From contig JAPYXD010000704.1 of the NCBI GenBank assembly GCA_030998225.1, forward strand, positions 4,898,001 through 4,962,000: a stretch of DNA of 64,000 nucleotides, written 5' to 3'. The translations under genes were made by a program, and so were the position numbers. The notes beneath the pieces were generated by a model. That model searched no databases. It was not told the DNA's origin and saw only the letters and a program-made list of their open reading frames with translations. Position 1 is the first letter of the stretch; each line of letters opens with the position of its first letter. The DNA is from Diplolepis rosae (taxonomy: Eukaryota > Arthropoda > Insecta > Hymenoptera > Diplolepididae). Below, piece after piece: positions 1 to 10,319 of this stretch.

Positions 1-295
1 CAAAGATATCGTTGTCTCCCATTAAAATATCATTCTCCAGAATAGGAGGTGAATTATCGTTGATCACTGAAGCATCTTTAATTGTTGCATCAGTATGAGA
101 ATGCAAAGAGGATAGCAGTGCAAACTGAGAAATTTCTTTTCTGCAATTTACACACAGTTTCGCATCGATGGGTATACTGGGATACTTTTTTTGAAGAATT
201 GCAGAAATTGTTCTTAAACTGCACGGATCACGCTTGTGATTTTCCGTAGAAAAAGGATTGTAACAACGACGACCCAAGCTGGTTCTTCTTGGCAT
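1..295 (-). CDS. N-terminal part of an unrecognised Cys-containing protein, cut by the window edge
   Basis: An ATG at 293-295 (reverse strand) opens 98 codons with no stop before the window edge. The protein starts MPRRTSLGRRCYNPF and holds C11, H20, C25 and a C48-V-N-C51 pair followed by basic residues, a spacing that suggests a small metal-binding N-terminal module. The rest is polar and acidic. Similar short Cys/His N-termini occur in uncharacterised arthropod proteins, some of them transposon-linked, but I cannot name a family. The start is the first ATG after AT-rich non-coding sequence. It could be a first exon or an intact small ORF. The absence of stops over about 295 bases in AT-rich DNA is the main support. 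Confidence 0.5.
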   Translation of the reverse strand, partial: MPRRTSLGRRCYNPFSTENHKRDPCSLRTISAILQKKYPSIPIDAKLCVNCRKEISQFALLSSLHSHTDATIKDASVINDNSPPILENDILMGDNDIF

Positions 296-1481
296 GATTG
301 AAAATTAAGCAGAAGAAAAAGCTAAGTTGAGGCACTGAATAACAATGCGAGTTCAACCACGGAAGGCGGGTAAGTGTTCGAAATATAGTATTCAAGTAAT
401 ACTATGTCTATTTTGAATAATGAGAAAAGTAAATGAGAATAAATAATATATGGGAAAGTACAAACCTGCAGTATTATGACGTCGAAATAAGCCGAAGCTA
501 AATCGCATAAAAGCAATTTCTCATCGAAAAATAATTGGCAATTAAAATAACTGACAATGAATTTTGTTACGAGAAAGGTATCGAAGTCATTCATCTAGTG
601 GTCAAATATGTGTACTAATTTTTTCCGCGGGTTTTCCAAATTCTCTCTAAAGTCTTAAAAATGAAGTATCGACATAAAAGTGGATTTTACTTGTCCAATA
701 AATAATAAAAATTATTATCCGTGTAATAATTTATAACGATAATAACTATTTAGTTAAAAAATGCAGTTTGTAGTCGATTATTTGTAGTCGACTAGAAACC
801 GTACATTCTGAATTTGAAACATGGGCGCTCGCGACACAAAAACCGCGGGCAAGAAGTGTTATATATCTCCACCAATTTCTTTCGCCCCACTTTCGACCAT
901 GGCTCATTTTAAAGGGAAAAAGTCAAGCTTTTTTTGAACATAATTTTGGAAAGAAAATTAATTGGCGCACTTGGGGAAAAACTCAAAAATATGTTTAAAA
1001 TTAAAAATTGAAGTTCAAATAATTTTTTTTTAATCTAAAACCATTGCTGTTAGCGTAAAGCCGATGAAAAAACGTTTCTAAGAACTCCATAAAAAAATTA
1101 ATTTGGATAACTTTTGTAGAAGCAATGGTTAATTGAGTATCAGCGTGCACGGTAAAATGTTGAAAGTTCGAGCTTCTGTATACTGACAACCCGTCGTACT
1201 AGAGACGTTCTCTTAGCGGAATTAAAAGAGGTTCACTAGGACAATAATTTCGCGGACTTTCAAGGAAATCGGAGACAAAAAGTTTTTAGGCGGGTACACT
1301 TGACGAATTTTGCCCTATATGTACTTTTCCTACTTTTCTTTTGTTCATGGGAGATACAGAACGCATTTACGCACGTTGTGTGGGACTCAGCCGAAGCAAT
1401 ATCCACCAAGCTTAAAACTCCCCTCCTTTCCCACCAGCCCATGACCCCGGAACCTCGTTAGCTTTAAACTTCAGAGTAATG
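296..1481. other. AT-rich stretch with no supported gene
   Basis: Short ORFs here lack recognisable motifs and codon coherence. The right end (about 1,260-1,480) becomes GC-richer and may belong to the R1 remnant next to it. Nothing else is seen. Confidence 0.5.
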
Positions 1482-2764
1482 TTATACAGGTGCTCTACGC
1501 CGAGCGTCGGCATCCCTATATGCTGCCTGCTTGGCTTCATATGCGGCCTCTCAAAGGCTTCCCCTTCGGGGCTGCCTTCCGCAAAGTCGCGCAACGTATT
1601 GTTCCCGGGATATGGTCGTCCCGGGGGTTATCTTCTTTAGCGGAGCAAAGGTAGCACTGCGGTTTCTTCTTCTTCTTCTTGGTTGTTTCCTTGTGCAGGA
1701 GCCCGCAGCGTGCCTCCCTTCGCCGCACCTTCAGCAACTTCTGCTACAGCCGGGCCCCCGGCAGTTCGCCGCCATGTGGCCAAAGCCAAGGCAGTGGTAA
1801 CATCGATTTATCTTCATTTTTTGGCGGATTCTGCAGGAGACTTATCCGATTTTGATGTGGGTCGCCTTGAGTAATTTCAAGGCTCGTGCCTGCTTCAGTA
1901 GAACGTACGCCTTCCTGTTTCCTCAGTATGGTCTCCTAGAAAGAGACACCTTGAGTTCTATCTCCGATGCATGATCAGAAAAGCCTCTTACAGCATTCTC
2001 AACATCCTCGGCTTCAATGCTAGGTTCTATGTCTGCGATCTCCACCTCGATCCTGAGGATGAGGCGACGGACAGTTCCACTAGCAACAATAACCTCTTCC
2101 AAGGCGGTATCTAGCCGTCTTCTGCCTTCTTTGGAACATTTCAGTTTTACCAGCAGGTCTTTAGAATGCGTCACGCTAATTCCATGGACTGTGACGCCCA
2201 GTTCGTCAGGTTTGACGTGCTTTTTGAGGTCTTTGAAAATGGCTGAGTAGCTCACTCCCTCAGTAGGCTTTATCAGCACCGCTTCTGGGCGAGCACGCCT
2301 TGGCCAATCCGGTTTGTTAGCCTCCGGTTTAGGCTTTTTCTTACGGAGGATCTTCCTGGCTGGAACCTTCATATATTCCCCTTCCCCTGGGGTCCATTTA
2401 GGCCTCTTCATCTCCGTCTTCTTTGCTGCAGTGTCTTGCGGGCTCAGACTCAGCTCTCTCGGCCGTTTCCGCAACTCCGGAGTACTGCTCACTACAATTT
2501 GTGGGGCTGTGTGGCAGCCCTCATCCCTGAAGCTCTTAACACTTTGATCCCGCGCTAGTTTCACATCCCCGCCAGGAGATTTTCCCAGCTGAGCCCAAAT
2601 GATTCGGCCCAGCCCTCCGTCTGTTCGGTATCTTTGCGGAGTTGCTCCAATTCGTGCCAAACTTCAGCGATACCCTCTCTAATTGACAAGAACATGTTTT
2701 TTTTTATCCTGCAGCATTCATCCAACTTCTGGACCATTTCTTTAATAGTGGAAATGCGTTTCAC
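1482..2764 (-). pseudogene. R1-clade non-LTR retrotransposon ORF1 (gag-like), frameshifted
   Basis: This is the nucleic-acid-binding ORF1 product of an R1-type LINE. The start (2,764) begins with a heptad-like, coiled-coil-prone region. The frame then shifts near 2,600 into a 245-residue stretch with a basic KKKPKP region and the segment VSYSAIFKDLKKHVKPDELG, typical of R1 ORF1. After another shift near 1,925 comes a zinc-knuckle array: CYHCLGFGHMAANC (CX2CX4HX4C, about 1,761-1,803), a second knuckle whose first half carries a stop, and a third finger CX2CX10HX6C in another frame (about 1,570-1,640). Three fingers at the C-terminus are a hallmark of R1 ORF1. ORF2 (endonuclease/RT) is absent downstream, so the copy is truncated. 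At least three frameshifts and two stops make it non-functional. Confidence 0.88.
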
Positions 2765-3173
2765 TGAATTCTGAAGTGTCCCGTACTTTATTCCATGTTA
2801 TTCCCACGATTAGCTAGGGAAGTATAAGGTACACCCCTGCAGAGCCCCGCATGCAGAGGTGAGGTCTGAGTACTCCAGGAGACGACCTGGTTTCATGGAG
2901 ACACCGTAGGAGACACCACTCCCTGGTGCCATGCAGCCCTTGGAACGGTCGTTGACACCTTGGCTTGGGGGTTATTACTTCGGGACCCTCTCTGGAACAT
3001 TGTCCGCGACTGCTTGTTTAGTTTTGTATCCGTATTCAGCAGCAACCCTCGGTACAGGGCCCCTCCATCCGCAACCTGAGGTCGCCCCCGGTCGCCTGTT
3101 CTAAGGGCCCCTGATCGGTTTCCGAAGAAACCAATACAGGACCGGGTGTACTAGCGTCAGTTAGCGATGTCTG
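2765..3173 (-). other. Probable 5' UTR of the R1-type element
   Basis: This is a GC-rich stretch directly upstream of the R1 ORF1 start with no sustained ORF. Composition drops sharply to AT-rich host-like sequence at about 3,180, which probably marks the 5' end of the element. Extent is inferred from composition only. Confidence 0.5.
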
Positions 3174-3902
3174 CTAAAAGTTTCAAAAATTAAATTATTA
3201 AATTTTAAAATAAATTAAATTAAATTAAATTATTGAAAACTTCTCGAAAATTATTAATAATTATTGGATATGCGATTACAGCTTTTGCTGAACTAATTTC
3301 AATAATAATTATTTTCATTACCTTTAGGTTCAGCTGCAGTTACAAAGGCGCAATGTCCTATTACGATAACACCTTTCATTTCGTAGGCTTACGTAAATTC
3401 AAAAGGACTTATTTTTTGTGCGTTCATTTATATACACGAGTTCTTATCGTCTAAGTTTATCCAAGCACCACATAAGTGGGGCACTACCGTCCGAGCAGAA
3501 ATTTGTGGAGAAAAAAATGGTTTCTGTCTAAGAGTTTTCCAGCAGCACCCAATTTTCTTAATCTAGAGACATTGTTAATATAAAGTTTTGCTACTGGAAA
3601 GAGTATCTTTGCATGTAGCACCATTTGAAATTTCTTCGACGGATATTCAATTAAGTCACTGGTGAACTGCAAGACAGAGGTACTTGAAAAAATTCAAATA
3701 GCAACATCGATCAAAAACTGTAAACTTACTGGGTCAAAAAATTGCAAAATTTATACAGTTATTCACCAGTCCATTGAAAAATATACTAAAACATTGTGAA
3801 GAATATCTTTCACGTAGTTAGATTACGCAGGTCTACATCAAATTTGTTTTTTTATTCTTATCATGCCTCGTTCATCAGAAATAATACACCATCAGCAGGC
3901 TG
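3174..3902. other. AT-rich stretch, nothing recognised
   Basis: It holds (TTAAA)n-like runs near 3,180-3,235 and only short ORFs without motifs. No gene is supported. Confidence 0.5.
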
Positions 3903-4403
3903 GTCCGAAAAAGTAAATGCACAAACCCGAGTGCTTTCAACAGCGTCCAAATAGGAACGTACTGGTTTACTGCTCTAATTGACCCTGGATCCATCCGCTC
4001 ATACGTGGACCAGAAAACCGGCCAACAATGCCGGGAACAACGATGGAGGGTGGAAGATAACGGCGAGACCGCCACCCTCGCTGACGGATCAGAGCTCAAC
4101 TTGGGAAAGAAACTTACCGGTACAATCACTGCCGTCAACCGAAACATCGAAAGTGAGTTCCTGGAACTTCCAAATCTGAGCCCAGGGGTCCTTTTGGGAA
4201 TGGACGCTTTGAGTAAACTGGGGCTCCAGATTTTTATAAACGGGATAAACATCACGCCAAAAAAGAGCAGTAAAAAGAATCCCGGCTGCGTCATCGAGGG
4301 CCCAACCGCCATGACAAACCTAAAGAAGCATGAGCAAGCCGGAATGGAGAAATTTCTAACGAAGCAGCTGAAACGTTTAGACAAAATTAAAGGCTTATCT
4401 TAA
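3903..4403 (+). pseudogene. pol: Gypsy-type aspartic protease fragment
   Basis: An open frame reads a retropepsin-like domain: ALIDPGSIRSYV (the active-site D-T-G is D-P-G here), then LADGS, a beta-hairpin region, and LPNLSPGVLLGMDALSKLGL, the typical C-terminal GMD flap of Ty3/gypsy proteases. The tail EKFLTKQLKRLDKIKG looks like the protease-RT linker, after which the frame stops and the RT is missing. The Asp-Pro-Gly triad may be decay or a lineage variant, as gypsy-1 also shows DPG. It is a short orphan piece in AT-rich sequence with no LTR nearby. Confidence 0.75.
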
Positions 4404-5435
4404 AAGGTTTTCTTTTCAATATAATCTAAAGTGGAGATTGCATTTCTGAAATGTTTTACACTTATATTACTATGAACTTCAAAGAAAGAATAGAATAAAG
4501 ATATTAAATTTTAGAATTACATATTAGAATTACGTTACAACATGGTTCTATTTGAATATCTTTAATTTAGAAAAATATAAAGCCGATCATTGGAAGACTG
4601 GTAAAGAGCGAAGTAGAAGGAAAAGAGCGAAAAAGCTGTATTGTAAAATTCTGTCCTCAAGCTACGGGTGAATTGACGAGGACTACCTGAACCATCATGA
4701 ATACGGCAGACTCACCAACACAAGTTTGGGTGCTTAAGTACCCTTGACGTATTTCCCCGCAAGGTCTGGGACATTCAATCGCCCTAGATGTTTCCTATAT
4801 ACCTATCTTCACTCAACGGTTTTTCTTTTTGAAGGGTGAACTTTTTACAAATATGAAATGTTGAAAATATGTAACTTTTTGAATTTAAAAAATGATTGGG
4901 ATTTTGAATTTTGGAAATAACTAACTTGAATCAGCATTGCAGCTTGGTTTTTCTAGTATTTTTATCAAAAGTATTGTTTGCTGTACAGTTAATTATACTT
5001 AACTGGATCATTTCGAGTCCGAACAGAGTAAAGATAAGAAAAGTAAATAAAGCTGTAAAAAATACATTTCGAACAAAAATTTTGTAGAAACTAACTGCTT
5101 ACAGTCCAAAGACTTCGACTCAAAAATCTATCATAATTATTACCTCTTTAAGTGAATGATTCTTATATTTGAAAAAAATTCATATAATCTTATGTGATCT
5201 TGGACGTCACATTGTTCTGTTTGAACATTGTATGAATTTACTTATTTATTTTATAATAAAAAGTTGTAATAATCATTACTTTTCATATTTGAAACAAATA
5301 AGGTAAGCATACCAGTTTGTGGACATGTAAGATATAGAGGAATGATAGATCGGGAATAAAATAAATTCAATGCGTGTTTGAGATGTGAAATGGATTTTCA
5401 TGTGATACGTGTTTATTAAAGTTGTGAAAAATACT
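4404..5435. other. AT-rich stretch, nothing recognised
   Basis: No ORF with coding character, no inverted repeats of note and no tandem array were seen. Confidence 0.45.
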
Positions 5436-5556
5436 TTTATGTGCCTCAGCCGCGGAAACTCGTTTTTCCGTTACAGCTGAGAGTAAAGCAATGTTGTATA
5501 TTCCGTTACAGAGGAATACAATGTAGAAATTGAACTGCGCATGTGCATTATAGTCT

Positions 5557-5660
5557 TACAGCGGAACGCAATCTATTTCTTATTCTTCTTCTGCTCACTT
5601 CTTCTTCGTACAGCGGAACGCAATCTATTTCTTATTCTTCTTCTTCTCACTTCTTCTTCG
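5557..5660 (+). repeat. 52-bp tandem duplication inside repeat copy A
   Basis: Two nearly identical 52-bp units, each starting TACAGCGGAACGCAATC and continuing into a (TTC)n-rich tract, lie head to tail. Copy C has one unit at the same place, so the duplication is specific to copy A. Confidence 0.85.
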
Positions 5661-5904
5661 TACAGCGTTAGCACTGACTACTACACAAGACCGATAAAAT
5701 CAAAATGGCCGGGACTAGTCACCAATTTGCGCCCGCTTCGTACAATTAGCGCAGCAAACAACTACAATAAGTACTAGATTAAATTCCAATGTATGCATAA
5801 AAACTCGTATCCGCACCACAGTCACATAAAATAGAATATGTGCCAATGCACACAATTCGGGACATTGCGAGACTCGCGACAATGCTCGCAGAACTGATCG
5901 CGCC

Positions 5905-6035
5905 TCGGATTCGTCTCGGCTTTGTCTCGACTTCGTCTCGGCTTTGCCTCAGCTACGTCTTGGCTACGCCTCGACTACGCATCGGCTACGCTTCGACTAT
6001 GTCTCACCTACGTCTCGACTACGCCTTGGCTTAGA
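5905..6035 (+). repeat. Minisatellite in the loop of the copy A palindrome
   Basis: About ten degenerate 12-bp units around CTCGRCTACGTC lie between the arms of the long palindrome. In copy C the same loop is only about 25 bp, so the array grew within the hairpin loop of this copy. Confidence 0.75.
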
Positions 6036-6105
6036 TCTCCTGCGAACATTGTCGCTCGTCACGCAATCACCCTCATTGTGTGCCTAGGCACATAATATAC
6101 TATTA

Positions 6106-6733
6106 CATGCTTCTTTGAAGCCTTTTATTATTTAATATGAATTTTTTTCTCAAGCAGTATCGCTGCACAAGTTTGTACGCACTAGATTTTTTTCAGCACC
6201 AGTTTGTGAACAATGGATGTACCAGTTTGTGGACCCTCAGTTTTATTCCGACTTACTTTGTCAACCATGATTCATATAAACTTGCATGACGTTTTAATGA
6301 AAACAATCACTTCATTATTTATAATTTCATGCTTTTTCAATAAATTAATATCTTATAATAAAGTTTAGGAGTATGTTAAATTTTTCTGTATTAGATGGTG
6401 CTAGATTTTTATGAAAAACGACAAGTTTTTCGCATGAAAATCAATCAATCAAAATATAATGCGACATAATTAAGATGGAACAGTAAATATTCAGTAATTA
6501 ATGTTCATATTAAGAAAAAAAATAGCCATATGATAAATGAATTTTTTCACATGACTGTCTACAGACAGGTACATGGACGTATTTTCTGTACTAGTTTGTA
6601 GGCTGCTGTATTCAAGAATACATGATAAGAAATTAAGACTTTTCAGTGACGCTTGTGTAAAATATAAACATCCTTGATTTTGTAGCATCCCGGTTACTCG
6701 CCTTTTATTATATTATTTATTTTTCCTCGTTTT
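6106..6733. other. AT-rich stretch, nothing recognised
   Basis: No coding or repeat structure is supported between repeat copy A and the next transposon fragment. Confidence 0.45.
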
Positions 6734-7279
6734 TTGATCGGTGATTACTTTTTATGGAGATTTGTCAAAGAACGCGTAATGGCGGCAGCACCTACCTCGC
6801 CTGACGACATGAAAGGAAGAATACGCCGAGCATGTACCGAAATTACACCACAAATGTTGACTCAAGTTAGACGGTCTTTTCATCAGCGAATTAACAAATG
6901 CTTACAAGTCGAGGGTCATCACTTTGAGCATCTTCTGTAGGTAGACCCAAACCAAGGTTAGTGGGTCCTTTAAAAGTGATTATTCCGATAAGTTTTGATT
7001 TATTGACTATTTTCATACTTTGCCTGACTAGAATGACCTTGTATTGTAGGTCGCTGAATTTGTCTTAAAATCGGTAATAATGTCATCGAAAAAAATACAT
7101 GGTTCCATTTTAAAAAGTGGAGTTGACCTTGACGCAGCTTCAGCACCTCCACCGATAAAAAAAAGGGTGGTCGAGTATGACGGCCTTCTCGAACATTGAA
7201 ACTTTAGTCTGAAACATTCTTGGATATGATCAATAATTCGAGTGCTATCGCTCTGTAACACTTTATGTACCTCACCCTG
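6734..7279 (+). mobile_element. 3' end of a Tc1/mariner-like transposon (transposase C-terminus plus one terminal repeat)
   Basis: The open frame at 6,734-6,940 reads DYFLWRFVKERV, then PTSPDDMKGRIRRACTEITP and ends near EGHHFEHLL. This is the C-terminal tail seen in arthropod transposases that carry the LDFFLWG motif after the catalytic domain. The N-terminus and catalytic core are missing. About 330 bp of 3' sequence follows, ending TACCTCACCCTGT next to TA (7,280-7,281), a typical inverted-repeat end for TA-targeting elements. The 5' end is lost, so this is a truncated fossil. Confidence 0.65.
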
Positions 7280-7309
7280 TATATATGTATATAAAAGTAT
7301 ATATAAATA

Positions 7310-8151
7310 CGAGGTGTGTCCGAAAAGTATTCGATCTGCGTTCATATATCTGCGTTGGTGCTATTCTTCGTCATCCGGACCGTGTCATCCTTCGAAGTAG
7401 TCCCCATTTTATTGAACCACACGCTCCCAGCGGTGCTTTCACATCTTAAAGCAGTCCTCGAACGCAGATTTTGGAATGACCTTCAGCTCGCACGTCGCAT
7501 TACTCTGAATCGTCTCGATGTCATCGAATCGCTTTCCTTTGAGCGACATTCTCAATTTTGGGAACATCTAAATGTCGCATGGAGCTATTTCGGAACTGTA
7601 CAGAGGCTGGAAAAGCTGTACAATCTTATGTTTCGCCAAAAATTGCTGCACAAGGTTCGATGAATACGCTGGCGCGTTATTTTGGTGAAGAAGCCAGTCA
7701 CCGTTTGACCAGAAACGCGGTCGTTTTCTTCTCACGGCATCACGCAATTTTTTCAGAACTTCAACGTAATATTCTTTGTTGATCATCTGATGTCTTGGAG
7801 CTAATTCGTAGTGCACAACTCTCTCACAATCGAAAAAAATAATCAGCATTGACTTGACACAGCTCCGACTTTGACGTGCCATTTTTAAACCGCCTGTACC
7901 ACTCCTATATCTGTGTTATGCCCATACTTCCGTCCACAAAGGCATTTTCAACTGTAAACAAATGCGACAAACGGAAAAAACACGTTGGACATAAACACAC
8001 GCTGCGTGCGACCCGAGGCTTCCGGCCGGTAACTACGGCATTCAGGGAGTTCGTGAGGTACTACTGGTTACGCTCATACCCCGCAGAGGCCAATCGAGCG
8101 CTCTGGCGCGAAGATATAAATGCAGGTCAGATACTTTCCGGATACACCGCG
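7310..8151 (-). mobile_element. Internally deleted mariner-type transposon with both inverted repeats
   Basis: Imperfect inverted repeats of about 28 bp bound the unit (left CGAGGTGTGTCCGAAAAGTA, right the complement of TACTTTCCGGATACACCGCG), with TA on both sides (7,308-7,309 and 8,152-8,153). On the reverse strand, 7,568-7,882 encodes the central and C-terminal mariner transposase core: SMLIIFFD, then WLLHQNNAPAYSS (the second catalytic Asp of HHDNAPAH is replaced by Asn) and APCD. Upstream a short DNA-binding-domain piece containing EWYRRFKNG is joined directly to the catalytic part after an internal deletion and carries a stop. It is SETMAR-like in motif style and inactive. Confidence 0.85.
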
Positions 8152-8391
8152 TATATATATTCTTAAGTCTAAGAATGAAAATTAATTACGATTTAAATTA
8201 AATTTTTAGGTATCTAAGTATTTTTTACAATTTGTAAATTTATTGTATGTCTAAATCAATCAGTTTATCATCCGGGCAAAAGCCCGCTTAAAGAGATTGT
8301 CAAAAACCTTTTTCTCAAATTTTGCATGAAAATGGAATTTTATGTGCGGAATCGCTAAAAATGTTACAGAAGGCTTACGGTGAATCGATTT

Positions 8392-8783
8392 TTATCCAAA
8401 ATACGTGAATATGAGTGATACAGTGCATTCAAAAACCTCGGCAGCCTCTCCAACACTCGTTTTGATGGTGATCAGGGTGTTTTGACGCATCCCGTCTTGG
8501 ATCACTTCAAGGGCCAAGCCCAGCTCCTCCACTTTTTTACTTTGCTTCTTCAGGAGCTGGAGGATATCTTTCAATCTCCCAAAAGAGTCTCGTAGTCTTC
8601 ATTTCCCATGTTTTTTCGCATGCTTTTTTGTTTTTTTATCTATGAATAGTTTTACCAGCGCATCGTGCGTTGAGAAGCGTGTCGGAATAGTTGGGAACGG
8701 GTATACCCTCGGACCGCTGACCTACCTCAGTTCCCTGAGGTCCAACCTCGACTTAGCCGGTTCCGGAATACACGGACGCAGAA
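8392..8783 (-). pseudogene. R1-like ORF1 N-terminus with GC-rich 5' leader
   Basis: On the reverse strand, GC-rich leader sequence (about 8,640-8,783) precedes an ORF with heptad repeats (LGRLKDILQLLKKQSKKVEE and onward), ending at 8,392. This matches the layout of R1-type elements: 5' UTR then a coiled-coil ORF1 start, as in the copy at 2,765. The zinc knuckles and everything downstream are missing. The family call rests on layout and composition, not on a diagnostic motif, so it is tentative. Confidence 0.4.
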
Positions 8784-8798
8784 ATTTAATGCTGAAAT

Positions 8799-9094
8799 TC
8801 AAGCTCTTGTGCTCTTTAGTAGAGAGACTGAATTTTAAACTTCAATCTTTATTCACATTTTCCTTCATTAAAGATTTACTCTTGTGCTCTTTAGCAGAGT
8901 GTCAATCTTAGAATTAAATCTTTTGTGCTCTTTAGCAGAAAGTCTTAATTCGAAAGAAAGAAAATAATCCCTTCTTTCCAATAAAAAATTGAGTTTTTGA
9001 GAATTCACTTTTGTGCTCTCTAGCAGAAAGTTAATTCTGAAGTTCAAGCTCTTGTGCTCTTTAGCAGAGAGACTGAATTTTAAAACTTCAATTT
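8799..9094 (+). repeat. Interrupted minisatellite, unit TTGTGCTCTTTAGCAGAGAG
   Basis: Five copies of a core close to CTTGTGCTCTTTAGCAGAGAG occur near 8,808, 8,879, 8,921, 9,011 and 9,052, with variable spacers. The first and last share a longer 3' extension (ACTGAATTTTAAA). The array lies just before the 5' ORF of gypsy-1 and may be part of its leader or LTR. Confidence 0.8.
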
Positions 9095-9143
9095 TTGTTA
9101 TCATTATCTTTTGAATTCAAATTTTCCTTCTGGACTCTTCCAT

Positions 9144-9389
9144 ATGTCCCCACCTATCGCTAATCAAGATTGTAAGCGCAAACATAGATCGCGTGCGGGT
9201 CGACAAGCAAGAGAAAAATTTGACCAGAGGTTGGATAAAGTGAGAGACACTCCTCGTGATTCTGGGGAACCTCTTAATAGCATAACACCCGAGGCTTCAA
9301 CCCAAACTTTCAACCCGCAGGAATTCGAAATCAGAGAGATAAATAATTTTGACGAATTTTCAATTTTTTTTGAAAATCTGCTCGATTAG
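9144..9389 (+). CDS. Small ORF upstream of gypsy-1 gag, function unknown
   Basis: The ATG at 9,144 opens about 81 residues. The N-terminal third is very basic (CKRKHRSRAGRQAREKF) and the rest is polar and acidic. A second short ORF at 9,732-9,917 has the same mixed character and ends in an acidic tail (IIIDSESETEQMPE). Their place between the minisatellite and gag fits an extra 5' ORF of the element or remnants of a longer gag precursor. No family is recognised and coding status is uncertain. Confidence 0.3.
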   Translation: MSPPIANQDCKRKHRSRAGRQAREKFDQRLDKVRDTPRDSGEPLNSITPEASTQTFNPQEFEIREINNFDEFSIFFENLLD

Positions 9390-10319
9390 GCAGAAATTAA
9401 TTCAAAGAAATTCCAGAAGGCGAAACGAGAGTCTCAAAATGCGTCCACCTCCAAATATTGAAGATACTCATTTATTAGTCCTTACCAAACCCTTATTGCA
9501 TATTTCTCATTTAGAATCATTTATTGTTTTTACCTTCTCTCATAATCTATGATCAATCCCAGGCCTACAACAAATACTTGTTGTCAGGGTTTTCTCCTGT
9601 AAATCTTATATACCGGTGCAAAGAGAATATTGTAACAGAGTTTTGATTGAGTTTTTATTCAATCAAAATTCTAGTGGTTCTTTCGCTCTGTAATGCGTAC
9701 GTGAGACGTTACAATAATAACAATAATAGATTTGGAAATTAGTGAGGTCCTTGAACTAAGAAGGCAAGCTTATAGACAGGAGAATCACCCCCCACGTCAA
9801 ATCGACCAAGTTAATATCGGAAGGGCCCAAAATGCGGGTATTTCGGAGAAACAAATTTCTGACGCTGAAACTATCATAATTGATTCAGAATCAGAAACTG
9901 AACAAATGCCAGAGTAATCCGATTCCTACACCGTCGAACTTTAAGACGCCAGACACGGTTCAAAGTCACCCTTTCTCTTTTTTTTTCTTCTACTCCTAGT
10001 GAGGACGAAATTTTGAGGCTCTTGAATTTGCCTCAGCTGAAATAATAATAAAACAAAGGTCACTGCAAGCTGAAGATTCTCAGTTCTAATAACAGGCCAC
10101 TATCAAGTACATTTTTGTTTCTCTCTTTCCCTTTCACCTGTATATTGTTTTTTTTTATGTGTGTGCATAAGTGTCTGTGTATATATATTCTATTATAAGC
10201 ATATCACTATACTCATATATTTTTCCACCCATAGGAACACAAAAACCTATTTAAAAATAAACGTTTACAACCTGTCAAAAATTCACGTCGAATTTTCCGG
10301 ATCCTCAGCACATTTTAAA

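Larger units (their letters stand above)
5436..6105 (+). repeat. Palindrome-rich interspersed repeat, copy A
   Basis: One of three related copies in the window (B at 17,914-18,201 and C at 49,862-50,403, both reversed). It begins TTTATGTGCC and ends GGCACATAATATAC, so the ends form a short inverted repeat. Near the left end is a small hairpin around TTCCGTTACAGCTG. The right third is a long imperfect palindrome whose arms contain GCGACAATGCTCGCAG and its complement. It encodes nothing convincing. The structure fits a non-autonomous DNA element or an LTR-like unit. The superfamily is not determined. Confidence 0.75.

Noticed and set aside
9631..9713. TGTAAC...GTTACA unit as a gypsy-1 LTR
   Set aside because: It is only 83 bp, has no partner copy, shows no primer-binding site and lies between two 5' ORFs; an LTR call is not supported.
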